Source of the DNA: Acinetobacter brisouioides
GTDB lineage: Bacteria > Pseudomonadota > Gammaproteobacteria > Pseudomonadales > Moraxellaceae
Reading direction: 5' to 3'
DNA length: 64,000 bases
Assembly: GCF_004331075.1 (NCBI RefSeq)
Contig: NZ_SJNX01000006.1
Span: forward strand, 1 to 64,000
The notes under the pieces are model-generated. The model was not told the origin of the DNA. It saw only the letters and a program-made list of their open reading frames with translations, and did no database searches. How positions within the stretch are numbered: the first letter of the stretch is position 1; the number at the start of each line of letters is the position of its first letter. Below are positions 46,774-55,046 of the stretch, piece after piece. A program made the translations under genes and the position numbers.

Positions 46774-47394
46774 ATGTCGGGTCTATTGTTTGTCGTTTCT
46801 GCAGCGTCAGGAACTGGCAAAACATCTCTGGTCAAAGCCCTGCTTGAACGTGTAACCAATCTACATGTTTCTGTTTCTCATACTACTCGTGGGCAGCGTC
46901 CCGGTGAACTCGATGGCGTACATTATCACTTCACCAGTAAAGATCACTTTTTAGCGCAAGTTAAAGAAGGTGGTTTTATCGAATATGCGGAAGTATTTGG
47001 TAATTACTATGGAACGTCACAAGCAACCGTCAAGCAGCAACTTGAAAAAGGGCATGACGTTCTACTCGAAATTGACTGGCAAGGTGCAGAGCAAGTTCGC
47101 AAATTATTCCCTGAATCTAAACAGATTTTTATTTTACCGCCAAGTCAGTTTGATTTGCGCCAGCGCCTGTCAAACCGTGGTACAGATGCGGTAGAAGTCA
47201 TTGAACATCGTTTAAGTTGCGCAATTACCGACATGCAGCAATACGTCAATTTTGATTATGTGATTATTAATGATGACTTTAATAAAGCACTGCATGATTT
47301 AGAATCCGTGATTAATGCCAATCGGTTGTCTATGCCACAGCAAGCTCGGCGTCATCAGCAATTGATTGAAAAATTGTTGCACCCAGAGAATTGA
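46774..47394 (+). CDS. gmk: Guanylate kinase
   Basis: The 206-residue enzyme phosphorylates GMP to GDP. The P-loop is ASGTGKTSL in VVSAASGTGKTSL at residues 8-20, followed by HVSVSHTTRGQRPGELDGVHYHF (in parts) and FIEYAEVFGNYYGTS for GMP binding. CAGGA lies about 9 bp before the ATG. rpoZ follows 75 bp later with its own promoter; gmk-rpoZ-spoT is a common gammaproteobacterial order. Confidence 0.97.
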   Translation: MSGLLFVVSAASGTGKTSLVKALLERVTNLHVSVSHTTRGQRPGELDGVHYHFTSKDHFLAQVKEGGFIEYAEVFGNYYGTSQATVKQQLEKGHDVLLEIDWQGAEQVRKLFPESKQIFILPPSQFDLRQRLSNRGTDAVEVIEHRLSCAITDMQQYVNFDYVIINDDFNKALHDLESVINANRLSMPQQARRHQQLIEKLLHPEN

Positions 47395-47401
47395 TTAAAA
47401 C

Positions 47402-47430
47402 TTGAGTCTATGTGCAAAGCACCTTATACT
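47402..47430 (+). promoter_or_regulatory. Sigma-70 promoter of rpoZ
   Basis: TTGAGT (47402-47407) and TATACT (47425-47430) are separated by 17 bp, and the -10 box ends 39 bp before the rpoZ start. Confidence 0.65.
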
Positions 47431-47469
47431 GCACAGTCTAGTTAAATTTAACTCAGTAAGAGATTTGTT

Positions 47470-47748
47470 ATGGCACGCGTAACTGTTGAAGATTGTTTAG
47501 ACCATGTAGACAACCGTTTTGAATTGGTCCTTGTGGCAAGTAAACGTGCGCGCCAATTATCACGCCAAGGCATTGAACCAACTGTAGAGTGGGACAATGA
47601 CAAGCCAACAGTTGTGGCTCTACGTGAAATTGCAGCAGGTCATGTCAGTAAAGAGATTTTGAAACAACGCGAGCAAGACTACCAAGTATCAAGCCTTGAT
47701 CTTGCTCTTTCTGCAAATAACTTAAACCTAGAAGGCTTTACTTTCTAA
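47470..47748 (+). CDS. rpoZ: RNA polymerase omega subunit
   Basis: The 92-residue subunit starts [20 protein letters not shown], followed by [15 protein letters not shown] and [16 protein letters not shown], the full conserved omega core. Omega helps fold the beta' subunit and, in E. coli, forms part of ppGpp site 1, which suits its position before spoT. A strong terminator follows. Confidence 0.97.
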   Translation: MARVTVEDCLDHVDNRFELVLVASKRARQLSRQGIEPTVEWDNDKPTVVALREIAAGHVSKEILKQREQDYQVSSLDLALSANNLNLEGFTF

Positions 47749-47767
47749 GTTCAAGTTTTCTGCAATA

Positions 47768-47796
47768 AAGCCTAGTTGGTTCAACTAGGCTTTTTT
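47768..47796 (+). terminator. rpoZ terminator
   Basis: A perfect stem GCCTAGTTG / CAACTAGGC with a 3-nt loop is followed by six T residues. Confidence 0.92.
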
Positions 47797-47953
47797 GTTT
47801 GCACAGTTATGATGCAATATTGAGTGAAATAATCAACTTTATTGAAATATTTTTGGTTTTTTCAGTTAGAAAAATTGACAAGACTCACAGAATGTTTTTC
47901 ATTAAAGGGCTAACGTTCCCATTTGTGATTTAGCATTGAATTAAAGGTGGTTT

Positions 47954-50059
47954 ATGCCAGGCGAAGAAGTCAGCCAAGCCAAGCAACAACTGAAACTGAT
48001 TATTGACGAATATCTGTCAGAAAAAGATGTCGAACTGGTGCTTGCTGCCTGTGATTTTGCCGACCTTGCCCACAGCGGAATCACACGTAAAAGCGGCGAA
48101 CCTTATGTGCTGCACCCAATTGCCGTATCTAGCATTCTGGCGCACATGCGACTTGATTCCCAAACGCTGATGGCGGCGTTGCTGCATGATGTGATTGAAG
48201 ATACTGAATTTAGCAAAGAAGAGATTGCGAGCAAGTTTGGTAAAGTCGTTGCCGAACTGGTCGATGGGGTCACCAAACTGACCCATTCTAGTGACAAACA
48301 GGTCAATAAAGCCGCCTCCTTTCGTAAAATTCTACAGGCCACTTTACAAGATCCACGCGTAATCATCATCAAACTGGCAGACCGCTATCACAACATGACC
48401 ACGCTTGATGCGTTGCGTCCTGATAAACGCGCCCGAATTGCCCAAGAAACCTTTGATATTTTTGTGCCTATGGCACGTATCGTAGGGATGAATGAAATGG
48501 GCGATAATCTCGAATATCTGTGTTATCAAAATCTTGACCTTGATGTATTCAACAAAATTCAACAAGCACTCCAGCAGACTCGACCGAAACGCTGTGAATA
48601 TCAACAAATCTGGGAAAAAAATCTCACACAACTGCTACAGCGACACCAGATTGCAGGTCGCATTAAAAAGAAAAATAATAATATCGAACTGATTCGCCAC
48701 TTCCTTAAAAATGACATTAATCTACAAGAACTTACCCGTAGTCATACTTTCGAAATTATTCTAACCAGCATTGCTGACTGTGACCGCCTTGTCGATGTGT
48801 TACGGGAAAACTTTCAGGTTCTACAATATAACGACCATATTCGTCGACCACTGCCAGGTGGCAACCAATCCCTGATGATGCGATTGAAGGGTGAAAAAAC
48901 CACCTTATCCCTGACCATTCAAACTGAGCTCATGCGTAAGGCTGCACGTTTTGGTGTGGTTCTCGGTGAAAGTGCCCCTCAAGCATGCCGTTCAGCCATT
49001 CAGGCATCTATGCAAAACCTGAACACATTAATTGACGGTGAATGTGCCAAAACGACTTTTAATGATTTGCTAGACTATCTGCATCAGGAAAAAATCTGGG
49101 TTTATACGCCACACGGGCATCTGCATGAACTCCCGCAAGGCGCGACCATTGTAGATTTTGCCTATACAGCTAGCCTGTTTTTAGGTAACCATGCGATTGG
49201 GGCAAAAGTGGATGGAGAAACCAAACCGCTGTCTACCCCACTTGCCAGTGGACAAGTCGTAGAAATTCTAACCGATGTGCTCGCGAGCCCGAATCCTGAC
49301 TGGTTGAGTTTCATTAATACACAAAAAGCACGCCGTGCAATTCAAAACATCTTGCGTGATCAAGATGTTGAAGAACAACGTATTATTGGTAAACAGGCAC
49401 TTGACCGTGCTTTACGTCTGTTTAACAGCTCTAGTCATGAGTTATCTGAAGATGACTGGATCAATGTTTTAGAATGGCGTCATGTTGACAATAAAAATAC
49501 CCTATATGAACAAATTGCTGTCGGTGATCTGCTACCACAACTGGTTGCCAATCATTTATTTGCCATCGACAGTCAAGTGGAAGAACCAAGTTCACATCGC
49601 TTGATTCAGGGTACAGATGGTATTGATGTCAAATATGCGCGCTGTTGTAATCCCATTTTAGGCGATCCAATTCAAGGACATTTATCCCGTCGTGGATTGA
49701 TTGTACACCGTGAACGCTGCCATAACCTGCTACATGAGCAGCATCTACATCCTGAAAATATCATGCCGTTACAGTGGAGTGATTACGAAGTCGATGATGT
49801 GAGTTTTACCGCATATTTATGCATTGATATGAGCATGAATGACGAGCAGATTTCTGATCTGATCTATCAATGTCGTAAAGCCAAATTTGGGGTAGAAATG
49901 ATTAACTCCCAAGACAACAAAACCTATGTCAATGTCGTGGTCAATAACCGTAAGGAAATTGCTCAAGTGATTCGTGAGCTGCGTTTACACTTCGGTTTTC
50001 CACGAATTTTACGTCAAGATACACCTGTAATGATTAGTGAAACGCATAAAGTTGTATAA
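47954..50059 (+). CDS. spoT: (p)ppGpp hydrolase SpoT with degenerate synthetase domain
   Basis: The 701-residue RelA/SpoT homologue has an intact N-terminal hydrolase: LHPIAVSS (about 53), HD at 78-79 and ED at 82-83 in LLHDVIEDTEF, and KLADRYHNM. The synthetase region (about 200-350) lacks the usual DYI-x-x-PK-x-NGYQS and E-x-QIRT blocks. A TGS domain (about 385-440, IWVYTPHGHLHELPQGATIVDFAY in parts), a Cys pair in ARCCNPILGDPI and a C-terminal ACT domain follow. It should destroy the alarmone and sense stress. A. baumannii SpoT is known as a hydrolase with a pseudo-synthetase. AAAGGTGG precedes the ATG. Confidence 0.92.
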   Translation: MPGEEVSQAKQQLKLIIDEYLSEKDVELVLAACDFADLAHSGITRKSGEPYVLHPIAVSSILAHMRLDSQTLMAALLHDVIEDTEFSKEEIASKFGKVVAELVDGVTKLTHSSDKQVNKAASFRKILQATLQDPRVIIIKLADRYHNMTTLDALRPDKRARIAQETFDIFVPMARIVGMNEMGDNLEYLCYQNLDLDVFNKIQQALQQTRPKRCEYQQIWEKNLTQLLQRHQIAGRIKKKNNNIELIRHFLKNDINLQELTRSHTFEIILTSIADCDRLVDVLRENFQVLQYNDHIRRPLPGGNQSLMMRLKGEKTTLSLTIQTELMRKAARFGVVLGESAPQACRSAIQASMQNLNTLIDGECAKTTFNDLLDYLHQEKIWVYTPHGHLHELPQGATIVDFAYTASLFLGNHAIGAKVDGETKPLSTPLASGQVVEILTDVLASPNPDWLSFINTQKARRAIQNILRDQDVEEQRIIGKQALDRALRLFNSSSHELSEDDWINVLEWRHVDNKNTLYEQIAVGDLLPQLVANHLFAIDSQVEEPSSHRLIQGTDGIDVKYARCCNPILGDPIQGHLSRRGLIVHRERCHNLLHEQHLHPENIMPLQWSDYEVDDVSFTAYLCIDMSMNDEQISDLIYQCRKAKFGVEMINSQDNKTYVNVVVNNRKEIAQVIRELRLHFGFPRILRQDTPVMISETHKVV

Positions 50060-50133
50060 TTTAAACGCATCCTACATAGATTGTGTGCTATATATAAATG
50101 ATATAGGTCATTGAATTTGTAAAGGAGACATGA

Positions 50134-50514
50134 ATGTCACGCCAAGTGATTCATACTGAAAATGCACCTGCTGCGATTGGAACTTACTCTCAAGCCATTT
50201 TAGTTGGAAATACACTGTATCTTTCTGGACAAATTGGTTTAGATCCATACAGCATGGAATTGGTCGATGGTATTGAAGCACAAATTCGCCGTGTTTTTGA
50301 CAATATCAAAGCAGTTTGTGAAGCTGCCGGTGGCTCTTTAGCAGATTTTGCAAAGTTGAATATCTTCTTGACGGACTTATCCAATTTTCAATTGGTCAAC
50401 CAGATTATGGGTGAATACTTCCCGCAACCTTACCCTGCACGTGCAGCGTTGGGCGTGGCAAGCTTACCTAAAGGGGCTTTGGTTGAAATGGATGGCATTG
50501 TGATCATTCCTTAA
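50134..50514 (+). CDS. ridA: RidA family enamine/imine deaminase
   Basis: The 126-residue protein has the RidA signature: [28 protein letters not shown] in parts, and the catalytic arginine in [21 protein letters not shown] (in parts). It hydrolyses reactive 2-aminoacrylate made by PLP enzymes. The strong ribosome site AAAGGAGA lies 6 bp before the ATG. It follows spoT by 74 bp and ends at a terminator. Confidence 0.95.
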   Translation: MSRQVIHTENAPAAIGTYSQAILVGNTLYLSGQIGLDPYSMELVDGIEAQIRRVFDNIKAVCEAAGGSLADFAKLNIFLTDLSNFQLVNQIMGEYFPQPYPARAALGVASLPKGALVEMDGIVIIP

Positions 50515-50532
50515 GCACAAAATGATGTATAT

Positions 50533-50559
50533 AAAACCACCGATCAGGTGGTTTTTTTT
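50533..50559 (+). terminator. ridA terminator
   Basis: AACCACC / GGTGGTT with a 5-nt loop is followed by eight T residues. Confidence 0.9.
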
Positions 50560-50606
50560 CATTCAAAAAGCCAATTAGAGTTTTGTGAATATGAAGATGA
50601 AATCCA

Positions 50607-50636
50607 TTGACAAACGATAACAATTATCGCTAGTAT
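50607..50636 (+). promoter_or_regulatory. bfd promoter with Fur-like operator in the spacer
   Basis: TTGACA (50607-50612) and TAGTAT (50631-50636) are 18 bp apart. The spacer holds CGATAA-CAA-TTATCG (50615-50629), a perfect 6+3+6 inverted repeat built from the GATAA/TTATC halves of a Fur box. Iron-bound Fur would block RNA polymerase here, so bfd should be induced under iron limitation. Confidence 0.65.
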
Positions 50637-50670
50637 CAGTAATCGTATTTATCTTTTTATGGGTGCGCAC

Positions 50671-50865
50671 ATGTATGTTTGTTTATGTCGTGGAATTACC
50701 GACCAAGATATCAAAGATGCTGTTGCCAATGGTGCAGAAAGTTTTCGGGAAATTCGTGATTTACTCGACTTAGGCACTTGCTGTGGACGTTGTGCACCTG
50801 AAGCCCGTAGCCTGATTAATGAAGAACTGGCTGCGATTGCTGCAAAGATTTCTATCGCCGCATAG
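50671..50865 (+). CDS. bfd: Bacterioferritin-associated ferredoxin
   Basis: The 64-residue [2Fe-2S] ferredoxin has cluster cysteines Cys4 and Cys6 (YVCLCRGIT) and Cys38 and Cys41 (TCCGRCAPEA). Bfd passes electrons to bacterioferritin so that stored iron is released as Fe2+. The ATG at 50671 is chosen because the protein family starts MYVCLC; an ATG four codons earlier has no better site. bfr follows after 204 bp, and a Fur-like promoter precedes. Confidence 0.95.
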   Translation: MYVCLCRGITDQDIKDAVANGAESFREIRDLLDLGTCCGRCAPEARSLINEELAAIAAKISIAA

Positions 50866-51010
50866 CTCCATTACAGGGGCAACATCTCCTTGCCCGCTTT
50901 TGATTCAGAGTGGGTTTATTTTATGTGTCAAAGATGCACCTAGACCATGTGATTGTGATTTTCATTTGCCGTTCGATAAATTACTCGCAGCAATACAACT
51001 TCTTGGTTAA

Positions 51011-51053
51011 GATAAACTTATCATTGCCTTAACCCTGTTGAGGCTTGCATTAT
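51011..51053 (+). promoter_or_regulatory. Possible bfr promoter and second Fur-like site
   Basis: GATAA-AC-TTATC (51011-51022) sits just before TTGCCT (51024-51029), which is 18 bp from CATTAT (51048-51053). The arrangement suggests bfr has its own iron-regulated promoter, but the -10 box is poor. Confidence 0.35.
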
Positions 51054-51069
51054 TTGCGGAGAAATAATA

Positions 51070-51543
51070 ATGAAAGGCAATCGCGATGTTATCAATCAGT
51101 TAAATCAGGTGTTGTATCACCATCTCACGGCGATCAATCAATATTTTCTGCATTCACGTATGTTTAATGACTGGGGAGTTGAGAAACTTGGCTCTGCCGA
51201 GTACAAAGAATCTATCCGTCAAATGAAACATGCGGACAAAGTCATTGAACGTATTTTATTTCTTGAAGGTCTGCCAAACCTGCAACATTTAGGTAAATTA
51301 TATATCGGTCAGCATACTTTAGAGGTGTTGCAGTGCGATGTGCGGAAAGTCAAAGAAAATATTGAAGCACTGCAAAAAGCTGTCGCATTGTCAGAACAAC
51401 TGCAAGATTATGTCTCACGTGATCTGGTTCAGGAAATTCTAGAGCATGAGGAAAATTACTGGGACTGGCTGGAGACTCAGATCGACTTAACAGAAAGTGT
51501 AGGTATCGAAAACTATATTCAGAGCAACATGTCTGATGAGTAA
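51070..51543 (+). CDS. bfr: Bacterioferritin, haem-binding subunit lacking the ferroxidase centre
   Basis: The 157-residue four-helix subunit keeps the haem ligand Met52 (IRQMKHAD). Compared with the E. coli ferroxidase ligands Glu18, Glu51, His54, Glu94, Glu127 and His130, it has His18, Gln51, His54, Val94, Glu127 and Tyr130, so four of six are replaced. It resembles the haem-carrying BfrB subunits (as in Neisseria) that work with a separate catalytic subunit. Iron uptake into the core would then depend on a partner encoded elsewhere. GGAGAA precedes the ATG. It is downstream of bfd. Confidence 0.93.
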   Translation: MKGNRDVINQLNQVLYHHLTAINQYFLHSRMFNDWGVEKLGSAEYKESIRQMKHADKVIERILFLEGLPNLQHLGKLYIGQHTLEVLQCDVRKVKENIEALQKAVALSEQLQDYVSRDLVQEILEHEENYWDWLETQIDLTESVGIENYIQSNMSDE

Positions 51544-51572
51544 GAACCTGCCAAGAAGTAAATACTGATCAG

Positions 51573-51607
51573 TGAAGGAGATTTTTAATCATCTCCTTCA
51601 TGTTTTT
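51573..51607 (+). terminator. bfr terminator
   Basis: A perfect 10-bp stem TGAAGGAGAT / ATCTCCTTCA with an 8-nt loop is followed by a T run. Confidence 0.88.
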
Positions 51608-51805
51608 GAAAAATTTAAATAAATTACTATAAATAAAAAAAATTAAATTCATTTTCACTCATTTACACAAGTAATATTCTTCGCCCAAAAAACAGGTCAA
51701 TATCCTCATTGAATGGATAAATCTCGGAAGCATCTTTTGCTCAATATATTTTATCTTGACTAAAGATAGATAACACTTCTGTCCAGCATCTCGCATCATC
51801 AATTC

Positions 51806-51846
51806 AAAAAAGAAAATGCCAGTCAATTGCTTAACTGACTGGCATT
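51806..51846 (-). terminator. Terminator of the PglL-like gene
   Basis: A perfect 11-bp stem AATGCCAGTCA / TGACTGGCATT with a 10-nt loop is followed by T residues on the minus strand. Confidence 0.85.
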
Positions 51847-51876
51847 AGGCTGTAAAGCAGATGTTTTACTTAGGTA

Positions 51877-53526
51877 TCACTTGCGAATAGCACGACCATT
51901 ATGATCCTGATCAAGCAAGAGCTGACCAGAAGGATGATTCACTTGATATAAACCATGGATCAAGTCTAATTGATGCTGAGCTTCTTGGTTCTGCCCGTTA
52001 TATGCTAAAAGCTGAGCGTATTTATATAAATCATAATGCGTTGGTGTAATGACCACAACCTGATGATAATGCTCTAATTGTTTTGGTGACAAGCGGCTAA
52101 AACGATCCAGATAATACCAGTTAGCACGTTGATCGAACTGATCCAAGATATAAACACGATAAGGTTTAACTGCAGGAATACCCTGATCAGAATGTTTATG
52201 CCCCTGATTTAAGGCATCAATTGAACTGAGATAATCGCGCCAGATTAAACCGTAGAGCAAAATACCGATCACTAAAATTGTAGTATTCAAGTTTGCAGAT
52301 AGTGAAAATACCTTCAGTTTTGCTGTCTGCGCCTGAATGACTCCCAGTAAAAAGCCAACAGGTAATAAGAAATAAGCATAATCTTGTGGGAATTCAAACA
52401 TTGCATGAATCAAGACACAGCAGACCATCAGCGTTGCAACCAATGACTCGCTCTTTTCCACCTGTTTGTTGAGTCGCCAAAGCCACCATGCGATATAAGC
52501 AACAATCACTGTTCCAACAATAACGCCATTCCAGACCAGTAATTCTAAAATGAGATTATGCGCACTGTTGGTTCGTTCATTGTGCTGAAGAAAATCTGCC
52601 CCGACCAATTGTGCATAGCTGGTTTGATTCCAGCCATAGCCCGGCCACGGATGTTGCTGAATGGCATACAGCATTTGCATCCAGATATTAAAGCGAGAGT
52701 GGCTCGAACTGGCACGCTCAATCACATCCGACATTTCTGAATGAGACAACCCCAAATGAACCAAAATCGCATTGAGACTTGGAATTACCAGTAAGCAACC
52801 CACGTAAATCATCACCCATGCGGCAACATGGTAACGCTTGAAACGATACGCTGAGGAGAGTTTAAAAAACAGATAAATACTCAGTACTGCACAGGCCACC
52901 CAAGGTGTACGAGACTGACTTAGTGCGATGGTAAAGGTGAGCAATAATGCCCCCAACGTCACCAGCCAAGTGGGTAAGGTGCGTTTTTCAAACAGATATA
53001 GACAACTCATCAATCCCATCATCAGGAAAGTTGCCATATTGTTGGGCTGAGCAAAGTTCGCATAAGGGCGATTACCACGTAATGGCATAATCAGTGATAA
53101 TCCCTGATCAAGGTGCAGCCATTGCAGCAACGCTATGCCAACGCTGATTAAACCCACCACAAAAGTCAGTAAGCTCCAGCCTTTAAAAACTTTTTCACGC
53201 TGCACGGGATCTTGGGTCAGATTAAATCCAAGCACAACCATCATGGCAAAGGTAAAAACATACAATGCCGACAACAATGCCTTACTAAAATAAAACTCAA
53301 TGCCAAATCCCCACTGCACAAACGGGATACAGGCCATCACAAATAATGGCACATTCAGCTTGGGCAATTGTAAGGGCTTGTCAATATATAGAGCCAGCGT
53401 ACATAAGGCAGCCGCATACGCGAACAATTCACTAGATAGCGTCAGCCACGGGGTATAGTGATATGGAGATAGCCATGACAATGCCAGAAGCACCGCAATC
53501 ACAAGAAACAGGAATCTTTGCATCAT
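51877..53526 (-). CDS. pglL: PglL/TfpO-type O-oligosaccharyltransferase (O-antigen ligase family)
   Basis: The 549-residue inner-membrane protein has about 12 transmembrane helices. A periplasmic loop carries GNRPYANFAQPNNMATFLMMGL (in parts), the PglL_A signature, and later HPWPGYGWNQTSY and NSAHNLILELLVWNG give the Wzy_C catalytic region with its conserved histidine. PglL enzymes move lipid-linked glycans to serines of pilins and other envelope proteins. In Acinetobacter one homologue serves pilin only and another serves many proteins. Position beside bfr rather than pilA favours the general enzyme. The start (53526 or 53523) is uncertain; no strong ribosome site is seen. Confidence 0.8.
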   Translation of the reverse strand: MMQRFLFLVIAVLLALSWLSPYHYTPWLTLSSELFAYAAALCTLALYIDKPLQLPKLNVPLFVMACIPFVQWGFGIEFYFSKALLSALYVFTFAMMVVLGFNLTQDPVQREKVFKGWSLLTFVVGLISVGIALLQWLHLDQGLSLIMPLRGNRPYANFAQPNNMATFLMMGLMSCLYLFEKRTLPTWLVTLGALLLTFTIALSQSRTPWVACAVLSIYLFFKLSSAYRFKRYHVAAWVMIYVGCLLVIPSLNAILVHLGLSHSEMSDVIERASSSHSRFNIWMQMLYAIQQHPWPGYGWNQTSYAQLVGADFLQHNERTNSAHNLILELLVWNGVIVGTVIVAYIAWWLWRLNKQVEKSESLVATLMVCCVLIHAMFEFPQDYAYFLLPVGFLLGVIQAQTAKLKVFSLSANLNTTILVIGILLYGLIWRDYLSSIDALNQGHKHSDQGIPAVKPYRVYILDQFDQRANWYYLDRFSRLSPKQLEHYHQVVVITPTHYDLYKYAQLLAYNGQNQEAQHQLDLIHGLYQVNHPSGQLLLDQDHNGRAIRK

Positions 53527-53724
53527 GAGCAAAACAGGTGAAAAATAAAGCACGTATTATAGAATATTTTTGAGTAAAGCTATGTAGCACAACCTCACCA
53601 TTACACCTTAATGTTCAATAAATTTTTCTATTTATAGGATGATGATTTATAAAATTCAAACATGCCATCAAGGCAGAGCTTGCTAAGATCATACTCATAA
53701 CATTGACAACAAAGGACACATCGC

Positions 53725-54618
53725 ATGCCGCATCAAGGAAAAGAGCTTCATTTACGTCGCGCCGAAATTGGCCAAGGTACAGTCATTGCACGTGCCTTGC
53801 CACACCGAGAAAAACGCATGATTGGCGCATGGTGCTTTCTCGACCATGCTGGTCCAGTCGAGTTTGTTCAGGGTGAGGGACTGGATATTGGCCCACACCC
53901 GCATATTGGTTTACAGACCTTTACGTGGATGATTGAAGGTACGCTAATGCATACTGATAGTTTGGGGTCAAAACAACTGATCCAGCCCAAGCAGGTCAAC
54001 CTCATGACTGCAGGCTACGGTATTTCTCATACAGAAGTCACGCCTCCCCATGAAACCCAACTGCATACAGCACAGCTCTGGATTGCCCTACCCGATGACA
54101 AACGTAATATACCCGCCAAATTTCAGCATTATCCAGCGCTGCCTGTAGTCCACCAAGATCAGATTGAATGTCGGGTTCTGGTCGGTGACTTTTTAGGGCA
54201 TACATCCCCTGTTGAAGTCTATAGCCCATTACTTGCCGTCGATCTGTATGCAGCACAGGCAACCCAGACCACATTGCCGCTGAAGCCCGATTTTGAGTAT
54301 GGCATTTTACTACTCTCGGGGCAGGCGCAGGTCAATGGTCATGTGCTGACCACAGACAATATGCTGATCTTTGAAACAGGTTCAAGTGACATCAGTCTGG
54401 TGCTGTCAGCCGATAGCCGCGTGCTCCTGATTGGTGGAGAACCATTTGAATCGCCAATTTTACTGTGGTGGAACTATGTTGGTCGTAGCGAAGATGAAAT
54501 TAAAGCTGCGCATCAACACTGGTTACAGCATGACAGCCGCTTTGGAGAAATTCCTGATTATCCAGGTGAACGTTTACAAGCACCTGCATTTCCCGAACAC
54601 ATGAGGGCATCAAAATGA
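53725..54618 (+). CDS. Pirin family protein
   Basis: The 297-residue bicupin has metal ligands in GPHPHIGLQTF and YGISHTEV, with a conserved AQLWIALP block. Some bacterial pirins have quercetinase activity, others bind partner enzymes; the role here is unknown. AAGGA precedes the ATG. Its stop codon overlaps the osmC-like start (ATGA). A second pirin gene lies convergent at 55047; the two differ strongly in sequence. Confidence 0.9.
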   Translation: MPHQGKELHLRRAEIGQGTVIARALPHREKRMIGAWCFLDHAGPVEFVQGEGLDIGPHPHIGLQTFTWMIEGTLMHTDSLGSKQLIQPKQVNLMTAGYGISHTEVTPPHETQLHTAQLWIALPDDKRNIPAKFQHYPALPVVHQDQIECRVLVGDFLGHTSPVEVYSPLLAVDLYAAQATQTTLPLKPDFEYGILLLSGQAQVNGHVLTTDNMLIFETGSSDISLVLSADSRVLLIGGEPFESPILLWWNYVGRSEDEIKAAHQHWLQHDSRFGEIPDYPGERLQAPAFPEHMRASK

Positions 54619-55025
54619 GTATTGTGGGTCGTAGTCAAGTTCAAAGCTTACCTGAACCATGGAAAGGACTGATTCATTGTGGTGAACATCACTTTTTTAC
54701 TGATGAACCCGAACATCTGGAAGGTCATGATCAGGGTGCGGCGCCTTATGATTTGCTATGCAGTAGTCTTGTGGCATGCACCATGATCACGCTACGCATG
54801 TATGCCAAACATAAAGGATTTGACTTGGGCGAGTTTAAGGTCACTGCTCAGTTTCTGAGCCATCAGGATGGTTCTGAACACATTCAGCGTCAGATTGAAT
54901 TTCCTCAGCCCATAACCGATGAGTTGCGTCAGAAACTTTTGGCCCTTTGTCAAAAAACACCAGTCACAAAAACCTTGTTGCGCAGTGTCAAGATCGAAAC
55001 ACAGATTTTCGACCCTGCAGCATAG
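54615..55025 (+). CDS. OsmC family protein
   Basis: The 136-residue protein has the OsmC first-half motif LCSSLVACTMITLRMYAKHKGF with the peroxidatic-type cysteine, and AAPYDLL just before it. The usual second cysteine (in a KCPVH context) is replaced: the segment reads LALCQKTPVTKTL, with Thr in that place and a Cys three residues earlier. OsmC enzymes reduce organic hydroperoxides. Coupling to pirin is common in proteobacteria and suggests an oxidative-stress unit. Its end faces the second pirin gene. Confidence 0.88.
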   Translation: MSIVGRSQVQSLPEPWKGLIHCGEHHFFTDEPEHLEGHDQGAAPYDLLCSSLVACTMITLRMYAKHKGFDLGEFKVTAQFLSHQDGSEHIQRQIEFPQPITDELRQKLLALCQKTPVTKTLLRSVKIETQIFDPAA

Positions 55026-55046
55026 TTCACGCGTTGGCAAATGCAG

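Larger units (their letters stand above)
51544..51876. other. 333-bp gap between bfr and the PglL-like gene
   Basis: Apart from the two terminators at 51573 and 51806, the middle (about 51608-51800) is AT-rich. I see no ORF, RNA gene or repeat there. Both flanking genes converge on it. Confidence 0.6.
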
